Assembly: GCF_900101745.1 (NCBI RefSeq)
Contig: NZ_FNAD01000001.1
Span: forward strand, 434,001-498,000
DNA from: Glycomyces harbinensis
GTDB lineage: Bacteria; Actinomycetota; Actinomycetes; Mycobacteriales; Micromonosporaceae
Direction: 5' to 3'
DNA: 64,000 bases
Part shown: positions 35,578-43,574 of the stretch, one piece after another
Numbering within the stretch: position 1 is the first letter of the stretch
Layout: every line of letters starts with the position of its first letter
Translations under genes and position numbers: made by a program
Notes under the pieces: model-generated
Told to the model about the DNA's origin: nothing
The model's database searches: none
The model's input: only the letters and a program-made list of their open reading frames with translations

Positions 35578-36063
35578 TCAGGCGAACAGGGCCGGCTCGC
35601 CGCGCTCGAGCGACAGCAGCCGCTCCTTGCGCCACAACCCGCCCGCGTATCCCGTGAGCTTCCCGTTCGCGCCGATCACCCGGTGGCACGGCACGATGAT
35701 CGCGATCGGGTTGCGCCCGTTCGCCAACCCCACCGCCCGCACCGCCTTCGGGTCGCCCAACCGGTTCGCCACGTCGAGGTAGGAGCACGTCTGGCCGTAG
35801 GGGATCTTCACCAGCTCGGCCCACACCCGCTGCTGGAACGGCGTCCCGGCCGCGGCCAAGGGCACGTCGAACTCCTTGAGGTCCCCGGCGAAATACGCCT
35901 CCAACTGGTCCACGGCCGCCTCCAGGACCGGCGTGGCCTCCTCGGGGCCCCACGCGTCCTTGACCTCCTCCACACCCATGTGGACATAGGTCAGGCCCTC
36001 GTCGACGGCCGAGACCGCCAGCAGCCCGATCGGGGACTGCATCTTCAGATGCCTCGCACTCAT
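35578..36063 (-). CDS. ogt: Methylated-DNA--cysteine S-methyltransferase
   Basis: The 161-residue suicide enzyme has the invariant active-site motif in IAIIVPCHRVIGANG (Cys126) and the DNA-binding segment with the arginine finger (KAVRAVGLANGRNPI). It transfers the methyl group of O6-methylguanine to itself. Its ATG overlaps the stop of the Ada-AlkA gene as TGATG, so alkylation base excision and direct reversal are translationally coupled. A GTG directly upstream of the ATG is an alternative start. Confidence 0.95.
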   Translation of the reverse strand: MSARHLKMQSPIGLLAVSAVDEGLTYVHMGVEEVKDAWGPEEATPVLEAAVDQLEAYFAGDLKEFDVPLAAAGTPFQQRVWAELVKIPYGQTCSYLDVANRLGDPKAVRAVGLANGRNPIAIIVPCHRVIGANGKLTGYAGGLWRKERLLSLERGEPALFA

Positions 36064-37553
36064 CACGGATTCACCTTCTCTGGAACATGATTGGTCGGAT
36101 GCTCACTCGAGGCCCACAGGTACTGGACCGCGTAGGACCGCCACGGCCGCCACGCCTGCGACCGCGACTCCAAGGCCCGGTTCGCCCCCAAGCCCAACTC
36201 GGCGGCGCCCTTGATCACCCCCAGGTCCTTGACCGGGAACGCGTCGGGGTCGCCCAGGGCCCGCATGGCGATCATCTCGATCGTCCACGGCCCCACGCCC
36301 GGCACCTGCGCCAGAGCGGCCCGCGCCTGCGCCCAGTCCGCACCCGGACCCACCTCCACCGACCCGTCCGCCAGGGCCCCGGCCAAAGCGAGGACGGTCC
36401 GCTTGCGCGAGGCGGGCATCGGCAGGTGCTCGGGGTCGGCCTCGGCCAGCGCCGCCGGGGAGGGGAACAGGCGGCTCAGGCCCCCGTCGGGGTCCTCGAC
36501 CGCCTCACCGTACCGTTCGGCCAGCCGCGATGCGATCGTGGCGGCGGAGGCGGTGGCGATCTGCTGGCCGATCACGGCCCGGATCGCGTACTCGGGGCCG
36601 TCGGCCTTGCGCGGGACGCGCCGGCCGGGGGTCTTGGCGACCAGCGGCGCCAAGGCCGGGTCGGCGGCCAGGGCCTCCATGGGCGCGTGGGGGTCGTTGT
36701 CGAGGTCCAGGGCCCGCCGGCAGCGGGCGACGGCGGCGGTGACGTCGCGCAGGTCCGCGACGCGCAGCCGGCACTCGACGTACCCCGGCCCGGGCCCCAG
36801 GGCCGCGATGCCGGGCCCGTGGGGCAGCCGCAGGGTCCGCCGGTAGGCGCCGTCGCGCCATTCCTCGACGCCGGGGGCGGCCGCGGCGGCCAGGTGGCCG
36901 AACAGGTTCGACGGTTCGAACGGTTCGCGGTAGGCCAGGCGCAGCGTGATGGCGCCGCCGCCGGAGGCGGGGCCTTTCGCCTTGGCGCGCAGCTCGGTGG
37001 GGGAGCAGGCGAAGACCTCGGCGACGACGCGGTTGAACGCCCGGATGGACGCGAACCCGGCGGCGAAGGCGACCTGGCCCATGGGCAGGTCGGTCGATTC
37101 GATGAGGGTGCGGGCGCATTGGGCCCGCTGGGCGCGGGCCAGGGCCGCGGGTCCGGCGCCGACTTCACTGATGAGGAGCCGTTCGAGCTGGCGCAGGGAG
37201 TAGCCCAGGCGCGACGCCAGGCCCGCGGCGCCGTCGCGGTCGACGACGCCTTCGCCGATCAAGCGCATGGCCCGGGCGCACACGTCGGTGCGCCAGTCCC
37301 ACGCCGGTGACCCCGGTGAGGCGTCGGGGCGGCAGCGTTTGCACGCCCGGTAGCCGGCGTCCTGGGCGGCGGCCGCGGAGGCGTAGAACCGCTGGTGCTC
37401 GCGTTTGGGTTTGACGGCCGGGCACGAGGGGCGGCAGTAGATGCGGGTGGTGGTGACGGCCAGGAACACCCAGCCGTCGAAGCGTGCGTCGCGGCCGGCG
37501 ACGGCGGCTTGCAGCTGTGTCTCGTTGAACGAGTGGACCCGGGTCGCTTCCAT
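36063..37553 (-). CDS. Ada-AlkA fusion: regulator and 3-methyladenine DNA glycosylase
   Basis: The 496-residue protein fuses an Ada N-terminal zinc domain (Cys40, Cys44, Cys71, Cys74; Cys40 is the methylphosphotriester-accepting position), an AraC-type helix-turn-helix region (about 90-190) and an AlkA glycosylase (about 205-490) with the helix-hairpin-helix VPGVGPWTIEMIAMRALG and catalytic Asp in DPDAFPVKDLG. It should sense DNA methylation, activate its own operon and excise alkylated bases. ATG 37553 is chosen over an upstream TTG (37583). Ogt follows with a one-base overlap. Two direct repeats upstream are candidate Ada boxes. Confidence 0.93.
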   Translation of the reverse strand: MEATRVHSFNETQLQAAVAGRDARFDGWVFLAVTTTRIYCRPSCPAVKPKREHQRFYASAAAAQDAGYRACKRCRPDASPGSPAWDWRTDVCARAMRLIGEGVVDRDGAAGLASRLGYSLRQLERLLISEVGAGPAALARAQRAQCARTLIESTDLPMGQVAFAAGFASIRAFNRVVAEVFACSPTELRAKAKGPASGGGAITLRLAYREPFEPSNLFGHLAAAAAPGVEEWRDGAYRRTLRLPHGPGIAALGPGPGYVECRLRVADLRDVTAAVARCRRALDLDNDPHAPMEALAADPALAPLVAKTPGRRVPRKADGPEYAIRAVIGQQIATASAATIASRLAERYGEAVEDPDGGLSRLFPSPAALAEADPEHLPMPASRKRTVLALAGALADGSVEVGPGADWAQARAALAQVPGVGPWTIEMIAMRALGDPDAFPVKDLGVIKGAAELGLGANRALESRSQAWRPWRSYAVQYLWASSEHPTNHVPEKVNP

Positions 37554-37573
37554 GTACCCAAGCGTGCTCCCCG

Positions 37574-37603
37574 GATGCGACAACGGCTAGCCAGAATGCG
37601 ACA
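37574..37603 (-). promoter_or_regulatory. Direct repeats (candidate Ada boxes)
   Basis: ATGCGACA occurs at 37575-37582 and 37596-37603, 21 bases apart, i.e. TGTCGCAT twice on the coding strand immediately upstream of the Ada-AlkA gene. The spacing puts both copies on one helix face, as expected for an AraC-type activator. Confidence 0.5.
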
Positions 37604-38578
37604 TCACGCTTCGGGGAGCTGGAGGCGGTCGACGGCCTCGCGCGAGCGCCGGGCCGGGCGCCGGTCGTAGCGGGCGGTGGTGGCCGGGGAGGCGTGGCCG
37701 ACCAGGGACTGGGTGATGGCCAGGTCGACGCCGGCGTCGAGGAGCTCGCCGATGAAGGTGCGGCGGAAGTCGTGGGGGGTGTGGCGGCGCTGGCCGGCTT
37801 CGACCAGGCGCTTGGTGAGCAGGTCGGCGACGGCCTGGCCGGTCATGCCGGCGAGCTGGTTGCCCGAGCGGCGCAGCTTCCCGGCCTTGTTGATGGGGCA
37901 GAACAGGGCCCCGGGGGTCGTGCCGCGCACGGCCGTCCACCGGTCGATGCGGGACTGGGCCGCTTCGGTGACGTACACGGCGCGTTCCTTGTTGCCCTTG
38001 CCGACGATGCGGATGGAGCGTTCTTTCGGGTCGTAGTCGGCGAGGCGCATGGAGGCGATCTCGCTTCGGCGGCACCCGGTGGTGTAGAGGGTGGCCAGGA
38101 CGGCGCCGTCGCGGGCGCCGGCGGGCCCGGGGTCGGCGTCGCAGGCGTAGAGGGCGGCGCCGAGGGCGTCGGCGTCGACGGCCTGGCCGACGGGCAGGCG
38201 CACGGCCTTGACCGGGGCGAGGTCGCAGGCCCGCTGGTAGTCGTCGGCGGGGATCAGGTCGAGGCGCCAGGCTTCTTTGAGGACGCGGCGCAGGGCCGCG
38301 AGGTGCTTGTTGACGTAGGCGCCCGACCAGCCCGAGTCGATCATGGCCGCGCGCAGGCGGGAGGTGTGCTCGTAGCGCAGCAGGTGCCAGGGCTGGCCTT
38401 CACCGGTGGTCTCGGGGTCGCCCGACAGGAGCTGGGCGATGCGGTCGAGGCATCCGCGCATGGTCCTGCGCGACTCGGCCGACCCGAGCGAGTCGAGGTA
38501 GGCCCGGTAGGGGTCGGCGCCGGGGGCGACGGTGACGGTGCGGTCGGACCAGTCGACTCCGGTGATCTCTGCGGACAT
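37604..38578 (-). CDS. Tyrosine recombinase (phage-integrase family)
   Basis: The 324-residue protein has a SAM-like N-terminal core-binding domain and a catalytic domain with all key residues: Arg170 (TTGCRRSEI), Lys194 (VGKGNKER), His269/Arg272 (HTPHDFRRT), His295 (LVGHASPATT) and nucleophile Tyr304. It cleaves and rejoins DNA at specific sites. No tRNA, attachment repeat, excisionase or phage gene is nearby, so a XerC/D-like or remnant-element role is open. ATG 38578 follows TATCGT by seven bases (leaderless). It lies 50 bases upstream of the Ada-AlkA gene, same strand. Confidence 0.9.
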   Translation of the reverse strand: MSAEITGVDWSDRTVTVAPGADPYRAYLDSLGSAESRRTMRGCLDRIAQLLSGDPETTGEGQPWHLLRYEHTSRLRAAMIDSGWSGAYVNKHLAALRRVLKEAWRLDLIPADDYQRACDLAPVKAVRLPVGQAVDADALGAALYACDADPGPAGARDGAVLATLYTTGCRRSEIASMRLADYDPKERSIRIVGKGNKERAVYVTEAAQSRIDRWTAVRGTTPGALFCPINKAGKLRRSGNQLAGMTGQAVADLLTKRLVEAGQRRHTPHDFRRTFIGELLDAGVDLAITQSLVGHASPATTARYDRRPARRSREAVDRLQLPEA

Positions 38579-38585
38579 GTGTGCC

Positions 38586-38591
38586 ACGATA
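38586..38591 (-). promoter_or_regulatory. Leaderless -10 box of the recombinase gene
   Basis: TATCGT on the minus strand ends seven bases before the ATG. An inverted repeat ATCGGGC-N9-GCCCGAT (38641-38663) lies about 50 bases further upstream, in the gap shared with the divergent UPF0047 gene. Confidence 0.4.
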
Positions 38592-38745
38592 GTCGAAGTC
38601 GCGCAATCGGTCCGGCTGCTACGCCGCGGCCGCTCACGCGATCGGGCCAAGCGCTCGCCCGATGCCGCGCCCCGTGGGTCTCGGCCGGGCCCTGCCGCCA
38701 CGGGGTGACACCGCCGGGCGCCCTGGCGTGGCAAGATCGGCGGTT

Positions 38746-39165
38746 ATGAGCCCGGCCTTCCGCACCACCACCATCGCCGTCCACACCGGACGACGCGAGA
38801 CCGTCCACAACCTCACCGGCGCCTGCGAGGCGTTCCTGGCCGAATCCGGTGCCCGCGAGGGCCTGCTGAACGTGTTCGTCCCGCACGCCACGGCCGGGGT
38901 CGCCGTCATCGAGACCGGCGCCGGCAGCGACGAGGACCTGCTCGACGCGCTGGGCGACCTGCTGCCGCGCACCGACCGGTGGCGCCACCAGCACGGCTCG
39001 ACCGGGCACGGGAGGGACCATGTGCTGCCCGCACTGGTCGCCCCCCACGCCACGCTCCCGGTCGTCGCCGGCCGCCTCGCCCTGGGGACGTGGCAGTCGG
39101 TGCTGCTGGTGGACACCAACCGCGACAACCCCGACCGGACGGTCCGCCTGTCCTTCTACGGGTAG
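38746..39165 (+). CDS. UPF0047/YjbQ family protein
   Basis: The 139-residue product matches YjbQ/UPF0047: VFVPHATAGVAVIETG with the conserved His, RWRHQHGSTGHGRDHVLPAL with clustered histidines and GTWQSVLLVDTNRDNPDRTV. Family members bind metal at these histidines and some show weak thiamine-phosphate synthase activity; the physiological role is unresolved. It is convergent with the aldo-keto reductase, three bases between the stops. Confidence 0.9.
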   Translation: MSPAFRTTTIAVHTGRRETVHNLTGACEAFLAESGAREGLLNVFVPHATAGVAVIETGAGSDEDLLDALGDLLPRTDRWRHQHGSTGHGRDHVLPALVAPHATLPVVAGRLALGTWQSVLLVDTNRDNPDRTVRLSFYG

Positions 39166-39168
39166 GCC

Positions 39169-40167
39169 TCAGGCGGCGTCGCTGAGGCGGCGCCACTGCC
39201 CGGGGTCGAGCTTCAGGTCGATCCCGGCCGCGACCTCCTCGAGCTGCGCGACCGAGGAGACGCCCACGAGCGGGACGAGAGGCGCCGCGTGCCCGGTCAG
39301 CCACGCCAGGACGACCTGGTTGCGCGTCGCGCCCGTCTCGGCCGCGACCGCGTCCAGCGCCGCGAGGCGCGACCGCGTCCCGGGGTGCTCGTAGTGCCCG
39401 CCCAGGGCCTTGCCGGGGTTGGTGTACGCCCCCGACAGGAGCGCGGAGTACGTCAGCAGCGCCGTCCCGGGCGTGTTCGCCACGAAGTCGAGGTCCCCGT
39501 CCGTGGCGTGCACGTGCCCGCCCTCGGGCAGGGCCGCGCCCGGGCGCGGCTGCAGGTACGAGTACCGGTTCTGCATCGCCGTATAGGCGGCGGCCCCGGT
39601 CTTGCGGCTGAGGGCCCGGGCCCGCTCCACGCGCCACGCGGCGTGGTTCGACGCGCCGACCAGGCGCGCCTTCCCCGACCGCACGACCGCGTCGAACCCG
39701 GCGACGGTCGCCTCCAAGGGCGTGTCGCGGTCGTCGCGGTGCGACCACAGCAGGTCCACGTGGTCGATGCCCAGGCGCTCCAGGGACTCGTCCACTCCGG
39801 CGCCGATCCGCGCGGGCGTCAGCGGCTCGGAATGGTCCAGGCCCCCGCCGGGGAAGGACGGCCGCCGGCCCACCTTCGTGGCGATCACGAGGTCGTCGCG
39901 GATCCCCCGGTCGGCCAGCCAGCGCCCCAGCAGGAGCTCCGACTCGTCCCCGGTGCCGCCGTCGACCCAGAACATGTAGCAGTTGGCGGTGTCGATGAAG
40001 TTGCCGCCCAGTTCGACGAACCGGTCCAAGATCGCGAAGCTCGTCGCCTCGTCCTGGACCGCGCCCAGGGCCATCGCCCCCAGGCACAGCCTGGAAACGC
40101 CGATATTGTCGTCACCCAATGCGATCCGCTCCACAGCGGTCCCCTTTCGAACGTTGTTCGCTGTCAT
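39169..40167 (-). CDS. Aldo/keto reductase
   Basis: The 332-residue enzyme has the AKR barrel: LCLGAMALGAV, catalytic Asp/Tyr in FIDTANCYMFW, Lys in VIATKVGRRPS, active-site His in HVDLLWSHRDD and C-terminal NADPH-binding VPLVGVSSVAQLEE. It reduces carbonyl compounds with NADPH. The gene is divergent from a MerR regulator and its promoter has the elongated 19-bp spacer typical of MerR activation, so induction by an aldehyde or electrophile is a fair inference. Confidence 0.92.
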   Translation of the reverse strand: MTANNVRKGTAVERIALGDDNIGVSRLCLGAMALGAVQDEATSFAILDRFVELGGNFIDTANCYMFWVDGGTGDESELLLGRWLADRGIRDDLVIATKVGRRPSFPGGGLDHSEPLTPARIGAGVDESLERLGIDHVDLLWSHRDDRDTPLEATVAGFDAVVRSGKARLVGASNHAAWRVERARALSRKTGAAAYTAMQNRYSYLQPRPGAALPEGGHVHATDGDLDFVANTPGTALLTYSALLSGAYTNPGKALGGHYEHPGTRSRLAALDAVAAETGATRNQVVLAWLTGHAAPLVPLVGVSSVAQLEEVAAGIDLKLDPGQWRRLSDAA

Positions 40168-40172
40168 CGCCG

Positions 40173-40203
40173 ACGCTAGGACTTGGAGTGGACTCCAATG
40201 CAA
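40173..40203 (-). promoter_or_regulatory. MerR-type promoter of the aldo/keto reductase
   Basis: Minus-strand TTGCAT (40203-40198) and TAGCGT (40178-40173) are separated by 19 bp. The perfect 16-bp inverted repeat TTGGAGTGGACTCCAA (40183-40198) lies in the spacer, exactly the layout that MerR-family activators untwist. Confidence 0.75.
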
Positions 40204-40237
40204 ACCCGCAGGCAGGCGGCTTCCGTCCCAAAACGGG

Positions 40238-40243
40238 TAGGAT
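40238..40243 (+). promoter_or_regulatory. Leaderless -10 box of the merR-like gene
   Basis: TAGGAT ends eight bases before ATG 40252. The divergent MerR operator (40183-40198) lies about 40 bases upstream, so the regulator could also affect its own transcription. Confidence 0.5.
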
Positions 40244-40251
40244 CGGGTCCC

Positions 40252-40629
40252 ATGACCTCCACCCCGATGCAGACCGGCTACACGATCGGCGAGTGCGCCC
40301 GCCGCTCCGGGTTCTCGATGGACACCCTCCGCTACTACGAGCGCGTCGGCCTCATCGACGACGTGGACCGCACCGCCACCGGCCAGCGCCGCTTCAGCGA
40401 CGCCCACCTCGAATGGCTCGGCACCCTCAAATGCCTGCGCGACACCGGGATGCCCGTCGAGCAGATGTGCCGCTTCGCGCGGCTCGTGCGCGACGGGGAC
40501 GCCACCGTGCCCGAGCGGATCGAGCTGCTCCAGGTCCACCGCGAGGCCGTGAACGAGCGCATCGCCGACCTGGACGCCAAACGCGACTACATCTCGGGCA
40601 AGATCGCCTACTACCAAGGACTCCAGTAG
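40252..40629 (+). CDS. MerR-family regulator
   Basis: The 125-residue protein has the MerR winged helix (YTIGECARRSGFSMDTLRYY, RVGLI, RRFSDAHLEWL) and a long dimerisation helix (ERIELLQVHREAVNERIADL). It lacks the cysteines of metal-sensing MerR proteins and resembles the AdhR/electrophile-responsive class, which usually sits beside oxidoreductases, as here. The palindrome in the divergent aldo/keto reductase promoter is its likely site. Confidence 0.92.
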   Translation: MTSTPMQTGYTIGECARRSGFSMDTLRYYERVGLIDDVDRTATGQRRFSDAHLEWLGTLKCLRDTGMPVEQMCRFARLVRDGDATVPERIELLQVHREAVNERIADLDAKRDYISGKIAYYQGLQ

Positions 40630-40674
40630 CGCCAGGGCCCCGAAAAGGGCTCGACCCGGCGCCTCGGCGTCGTC

Positions 40675-40680
40675 CATACT
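40675..40680 (+). promoter_or_regulatory. Leaderless -10 box of the nucleotidyltransferase operon
   Basis: CATACT ends seven bases before GTG 40688, with no ribosome-binding sequence. Confidence 0.4.
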
Positions 40681-40687
40681 CGCCGGC

Positions 40688-41437
40688 GTGGACCACTCCT
40701 CGCACGCCCGCCGCCTCGCCGCCCGCCTGGCGGCCGAACTCGCACCCGCCGCGACCGGGATCGCCCTGCTCGGGTCGGTCGCCAACGGCACCGACCACCC
40801 CGACTCCGACATCGACCTCGTCATCGCCGCCCACGGCCCCGAACGCGTCGACGTCCGCCAGGTCGAGGGCCGCATGGTCACCCTCACCCGCAAGAGCCCC
40901 GAAGCGCTGGCCGCGGCACTCACCCACCCGTGGGAGGCCGGTGCGGCCGCCGGCGCCTGGCGGTACGCGGTCGTCCTCCACGACCCCGAAGGGCGCATGG
41001 CCGCACTGCAGGCGGCGGCGACCTCGTGGACCTGGGACGCGATCGGCGCCGAAGCCGACCGGTGGGCCGCAGCCGAACTCGTCGGCCTCGCCGAGGAAGT
41101 CCACAAGGTCTGCGGGATGCTCGCCCTGGGCCGCTCGCGCGGCGCCGCCGCGAACCGACTGATCCTCGCCCTGCACCTCGCCGCCCCGCTCGGCGCCGCG
41201 CACCGGATCATCGTCGACTCCGAGAACGACCTGTGGGACGCCCTCGCCGATGCCGAAGGCCCCGCCTGGGCCCGCGCCTGGGACGCCGCGGCCGGCGTCA
41301 CCGGCGAAGGCCACGAAGCCGGATGCCGCGGAGCCCTGGCCCTGTACCGGATCGCGGCCGACCGCCTCGCCCGCCACCTCGACACCGAAGCGCGCGCCGT
41401 CGTCGACACCGCCTGCGACCGCGCCGCCCGAACCTGA
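40688..41437 (+). CDS. Pol-beta-type nucleotidyltransferase protein
   Basis: The 249-residue product has the nucleotidyltransferase signature near its start: IALLGSVANGTDHPDSDIDLVI (the GS...DxD metal-binding pattern). The C-terminal part is helical. Family members range from antibiotic adenylyltransferases to AMP-transferring antitoxins; no substrate can be named. It opens a compact three-gene operon with a P-loop kinase (12-base gap) and an APH-like phosphotransferase (8-base overlap). Confidence 0.75.
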   Translation: MDHSSHARRLAARLAAELAPAATGIALLGSVANGTDHPDSDIDLVIAAHGPERVDVRQVEGRMVTLTRKSPEALAAALTHPWEAGAAAGAWRYAVVLHDPEGRMAALQAAATSWTWDAIGAEADRWAAAELVGLAEEVHKVCGMLALGRSRGAAANRLILALHLAAPLGAAHRIIVDSENDLWDALADAEGPAWARAWDAAAGVTGEGHEAGCRGALALYRIAADRLARHLDTEARAVVDTACDRAART

Positions 41438-41449
41438 AAGAGGGGATCC

Positions 41450-42001
41450 GTGGACCGCTACATCCTCACCGGCGCCCCCGGCGCCGGCAAGACCACCACC
41501 GCGCGCCTGCTGGCCGCAGCCGGGCACACCGTCGTCGCCGAGGCCGCCACCGACCTCATCGAAGCGGCCCAGGCCGACGGGCAGGACGCCCCCTGGGAGC
41601 AGGCCGCGTTCTGCGAGGCGATCGCCGCCCTCCAAAGGGACCGCCAGATCGCCGCCGACGCCCTACCGGGGCCGGTCCAGTACTTCGACCGGTCCCCGGT
41701 GTGCACGCTCGCCTTGGCCCGCTTCACGAACCAGCCCGTCGGACCCGCCCTGGCCGCCGAACTCGACCGCATCCGCACCGAACGCGTCTACCGCCCGCGC
41801 GTGCTCATGCTCGACCTGCTCGGCTTCGTGGTCCCCACCGCCGTGCGCCGCGTCGACCTCGCCCAGGCCCAGCGCTTCGAAGACGTCCACGTGCAGGCCT
41901 ACACCGAGCACGGCTTCACCGTCGAACGCATACCCGCGGCACCGCCCCGGGCCCGTGCCGCGCTGCTCCATCAGCTGACCTGCAGGGAGTCCCATGCCTG
42001 A
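41450..42001 (+). CDS. P-loop ATPase/kinase-like protein
   Basis: The 183-residue protein starts at GTG 41450 and has a textbook Walker A, ILTGAPGAGKTTTARLL, within an AAA_28-like single-domain kinase fold; YFDRSP resembles the substrate/Walker B region of nucleoside-kinase-like enzymes. It is flanked by a nucleotidyltransferase and an APH-like kinase in one operon, which suggests nucleotide-dependent modification of a shared small molecule. Function unknown. Confidence 0.75.
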   Translation: MDRYILTGAPGAGKTTTARLLAAAGHTVVAEAATDLIEAAQADGQDAPWEQAAFCEAIAALQRDRQIAADALPGPVQYFDRSPVCTLALARFTNQPVGPALAAELDRIRTERVYRPRVLMLDLLGFVVPTAVRRVDLAQAQRFEDVHVQAYTEHGFTVERIPAAPPRARAALLHQLTCRESHA

Positions 42002-42863
42002 GATCACCGCCGACCTCGCCCGGCGCCTGGTCGCCGACCAGTTCCCGCACTGGGCCCACCTGCCCGTGGCACCGGTGCCGCGCCAGGGGTGGGACAACCG
42101 CACCTTCCGGCTCGGCACCGACCTGTCCGTGCGGCTGCCCTCCGCGGCGGGCTATGCGGCGGCCGTCGAGGAGGAAGACCGCTGCCTGCCGGTCCTCGCC
42201 GAGCACCTGCCCATCGCGATCCCCGAGCCGGTGGCCCTGGGGCGCCCCTCGCCGCAGTATCCGCATCCGTGGTCGGTCCGGCGCTGGCTGGAGGGCGACA
42301 CGGTCGAAGCGGCGGCCGGCCTCGACCGCGTCCGGCTCGCCGCCGACCTCGGCAGTGTCCTCACCGACCTGTTCGAGGCGCCCGCCGGCGGGGGTCCGGC
42401 GGCGGGACGGCATTCGTTCTTTCGCGGCTGCCACCCCAGCGTCTACGGCGACGAGGTGCAGGCCGCCCTCGACGTCCTCGACGATGTCGACGCCGACGCC
42501 TGCCGGCAGGTGTGGGCCGAGGCGTGCGCCACGGTGTGGGGGGCGCGCCCGTCGTGGTTCCACGGGGACGTCTCGCCGGGGAACCTGCTGGTCACCGGCG
42601 GCCGCCTGTCGGCGCTCATCGACTTCGGCACGTGCGGTGTGGGCGACCCCGCCAGTGATCTCCAGATCGCCTGGACGTACTTCAGCGGGGAGTCCCGGCG
42701 GCGTTTTCGCGAGGCGGTGGCCCTGACCGACGACGAGTGGCGCCGGGCCCGCGGCTGGGCGCTGTGGAAGGCGCTCATCACCATGGCCGGCGTGTCGGGC
42801 TCCGACCGCGAGGGCGTCCAGCGCCGCAATCTCGAACAGGTCCTGGCCGACCCGATCGTCTGA
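41994..42863 (+). CDS. APH-family phosphotransferase
   Basis: The 289-residue protein has an aminoglycoside-phosphotransferase fold: WDNRTFRLGTDLSVRLPS in the ATP-binding lobe, WFHGDVSPGNLLVTGG as the HGDxxxxN catalytic loop and LIDFGTCGVGDPASDL as the metal-binding segment. It overlaps the previous gene by eight bases. Related enzymes phosphorylate aminoglycosides, macrolides or other hydroxylated metabolites; the exact substrate is unknown. Confidence 0.85.
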   Translation: MPEITADLARRLVADQFPHWAHLPVAPVPRQGWDNRTFRLGTDLSVRLPSAAGYAAAVEEEDRCLPVLAEHLPIAIPEPVALGRPSPQYPHPWSVRRWLEGDTVEAAAGLDRVRLAADLGSVLTDLFEAPAGGGPAAGRHSFFRGCHPSVYGDEVQAALDVLDDVDADACRQVWAEACATVWGARPSWFHGDVSPGNLLVTGGRLSALIDFGTCGVGDPASDLQIAWTYFSGESRRRFREAVALTDDEWRRARGWALWKALITMAGVSGSDREGVQRRNLEQVLADPIV

Positions 42864-42881
42864 GCGGCGCGCGGGCCGCTG

Positions 42882-43382
42882 TTACCGGATCGGGTCCTTC
42901 CCGACCAGGCCCCGCGCGTAGTTGACCGTCGAGCGCTGGTACCGGGGCAGGTGCGGGGCCAGGGCGGTCAGGGCGACCGACAGGCCCTCGCGGTCGCGGC
43001 CGAGTTTCGCGAGGGTCAGCGCCTCGCACATCGCCAGGGCGTCGTCGTACTCGTCCGAGCCGCGCGACTTTTCTTCCTCGATCATCGCCAGGGCCCGGTC
43101 GGGGTGCCCGGTCTCGCGCAGCGACGACGCCATCTGGATCGACACCCGCCGGCGCCGCACCCCCGACAGTCCGGCCCCGACGGCCCGCTCGTAGTAGCCC
43201 ACGGCCGCCTCGGTATACCCGGTCGAATCGTGCGCGCCGCCGACCTCGAACAGCGCGTCCGGGTCGTCCTCGCCGCGTTCGGCCGCCAGGGCCTTCATCG
43301 CCTCGACGAAGTCCTCGCGGCCCATCGCGTCCAGGCGCTCCCACAATGCGGCGACGCGCGCTTCCCAATCCTCAGCTGTCAT
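42882..43382 (-). CDS. TPR-repeat protein
   Basis: The 166-residue protein starts at ATG 43382 and folds as helical repeats of the TPR_5 type (HDSTGYTEAAVGYYERAVG, ASSLRETGHPDRALAMIEEE, ALAMCEALTLAKLGRDREG). It has neither signal nor membrane helix and probably mediates protein contacts in the cytoplasm. Similar small TPR proteins are widespread in actinomycetes without known function. It is convergent with the APH-like gene. Confidence 0.82.
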   Translation of the reverse strand: MTAEDWEARVAALWERLDAMGREDFVEAMKALAAERGEDDPDALFEVGGAHDSTGYTEAAVGYYERAVGAGLSGVRRRRVSIQMASSLRETGHPDRALAMIEEEKSRGSDEYDDALAMCEALTLAKLGRDREGLSVALTALAPHLPRYQRSTVNYARGLVGKDPIR

Positions 43383-43574
43383 GACCGGCAACCTACGCCA
43401 ACGCGTGCGGCGCCGGCGCGGCACGGCCGGGCGCCCGGTGACCGGTCACGGCCGCGGTCGGCGGCGTCCGGGTCGGCGCCGCCGTCGCAGCCGCGAAGGC
43501 CGGGGGAGCGAGTCGTTCGCCGGTGCCGAACGGGCCCTTGCGGAAGCGTCCGGGACCGTCTGGCCGGCCCTGGG

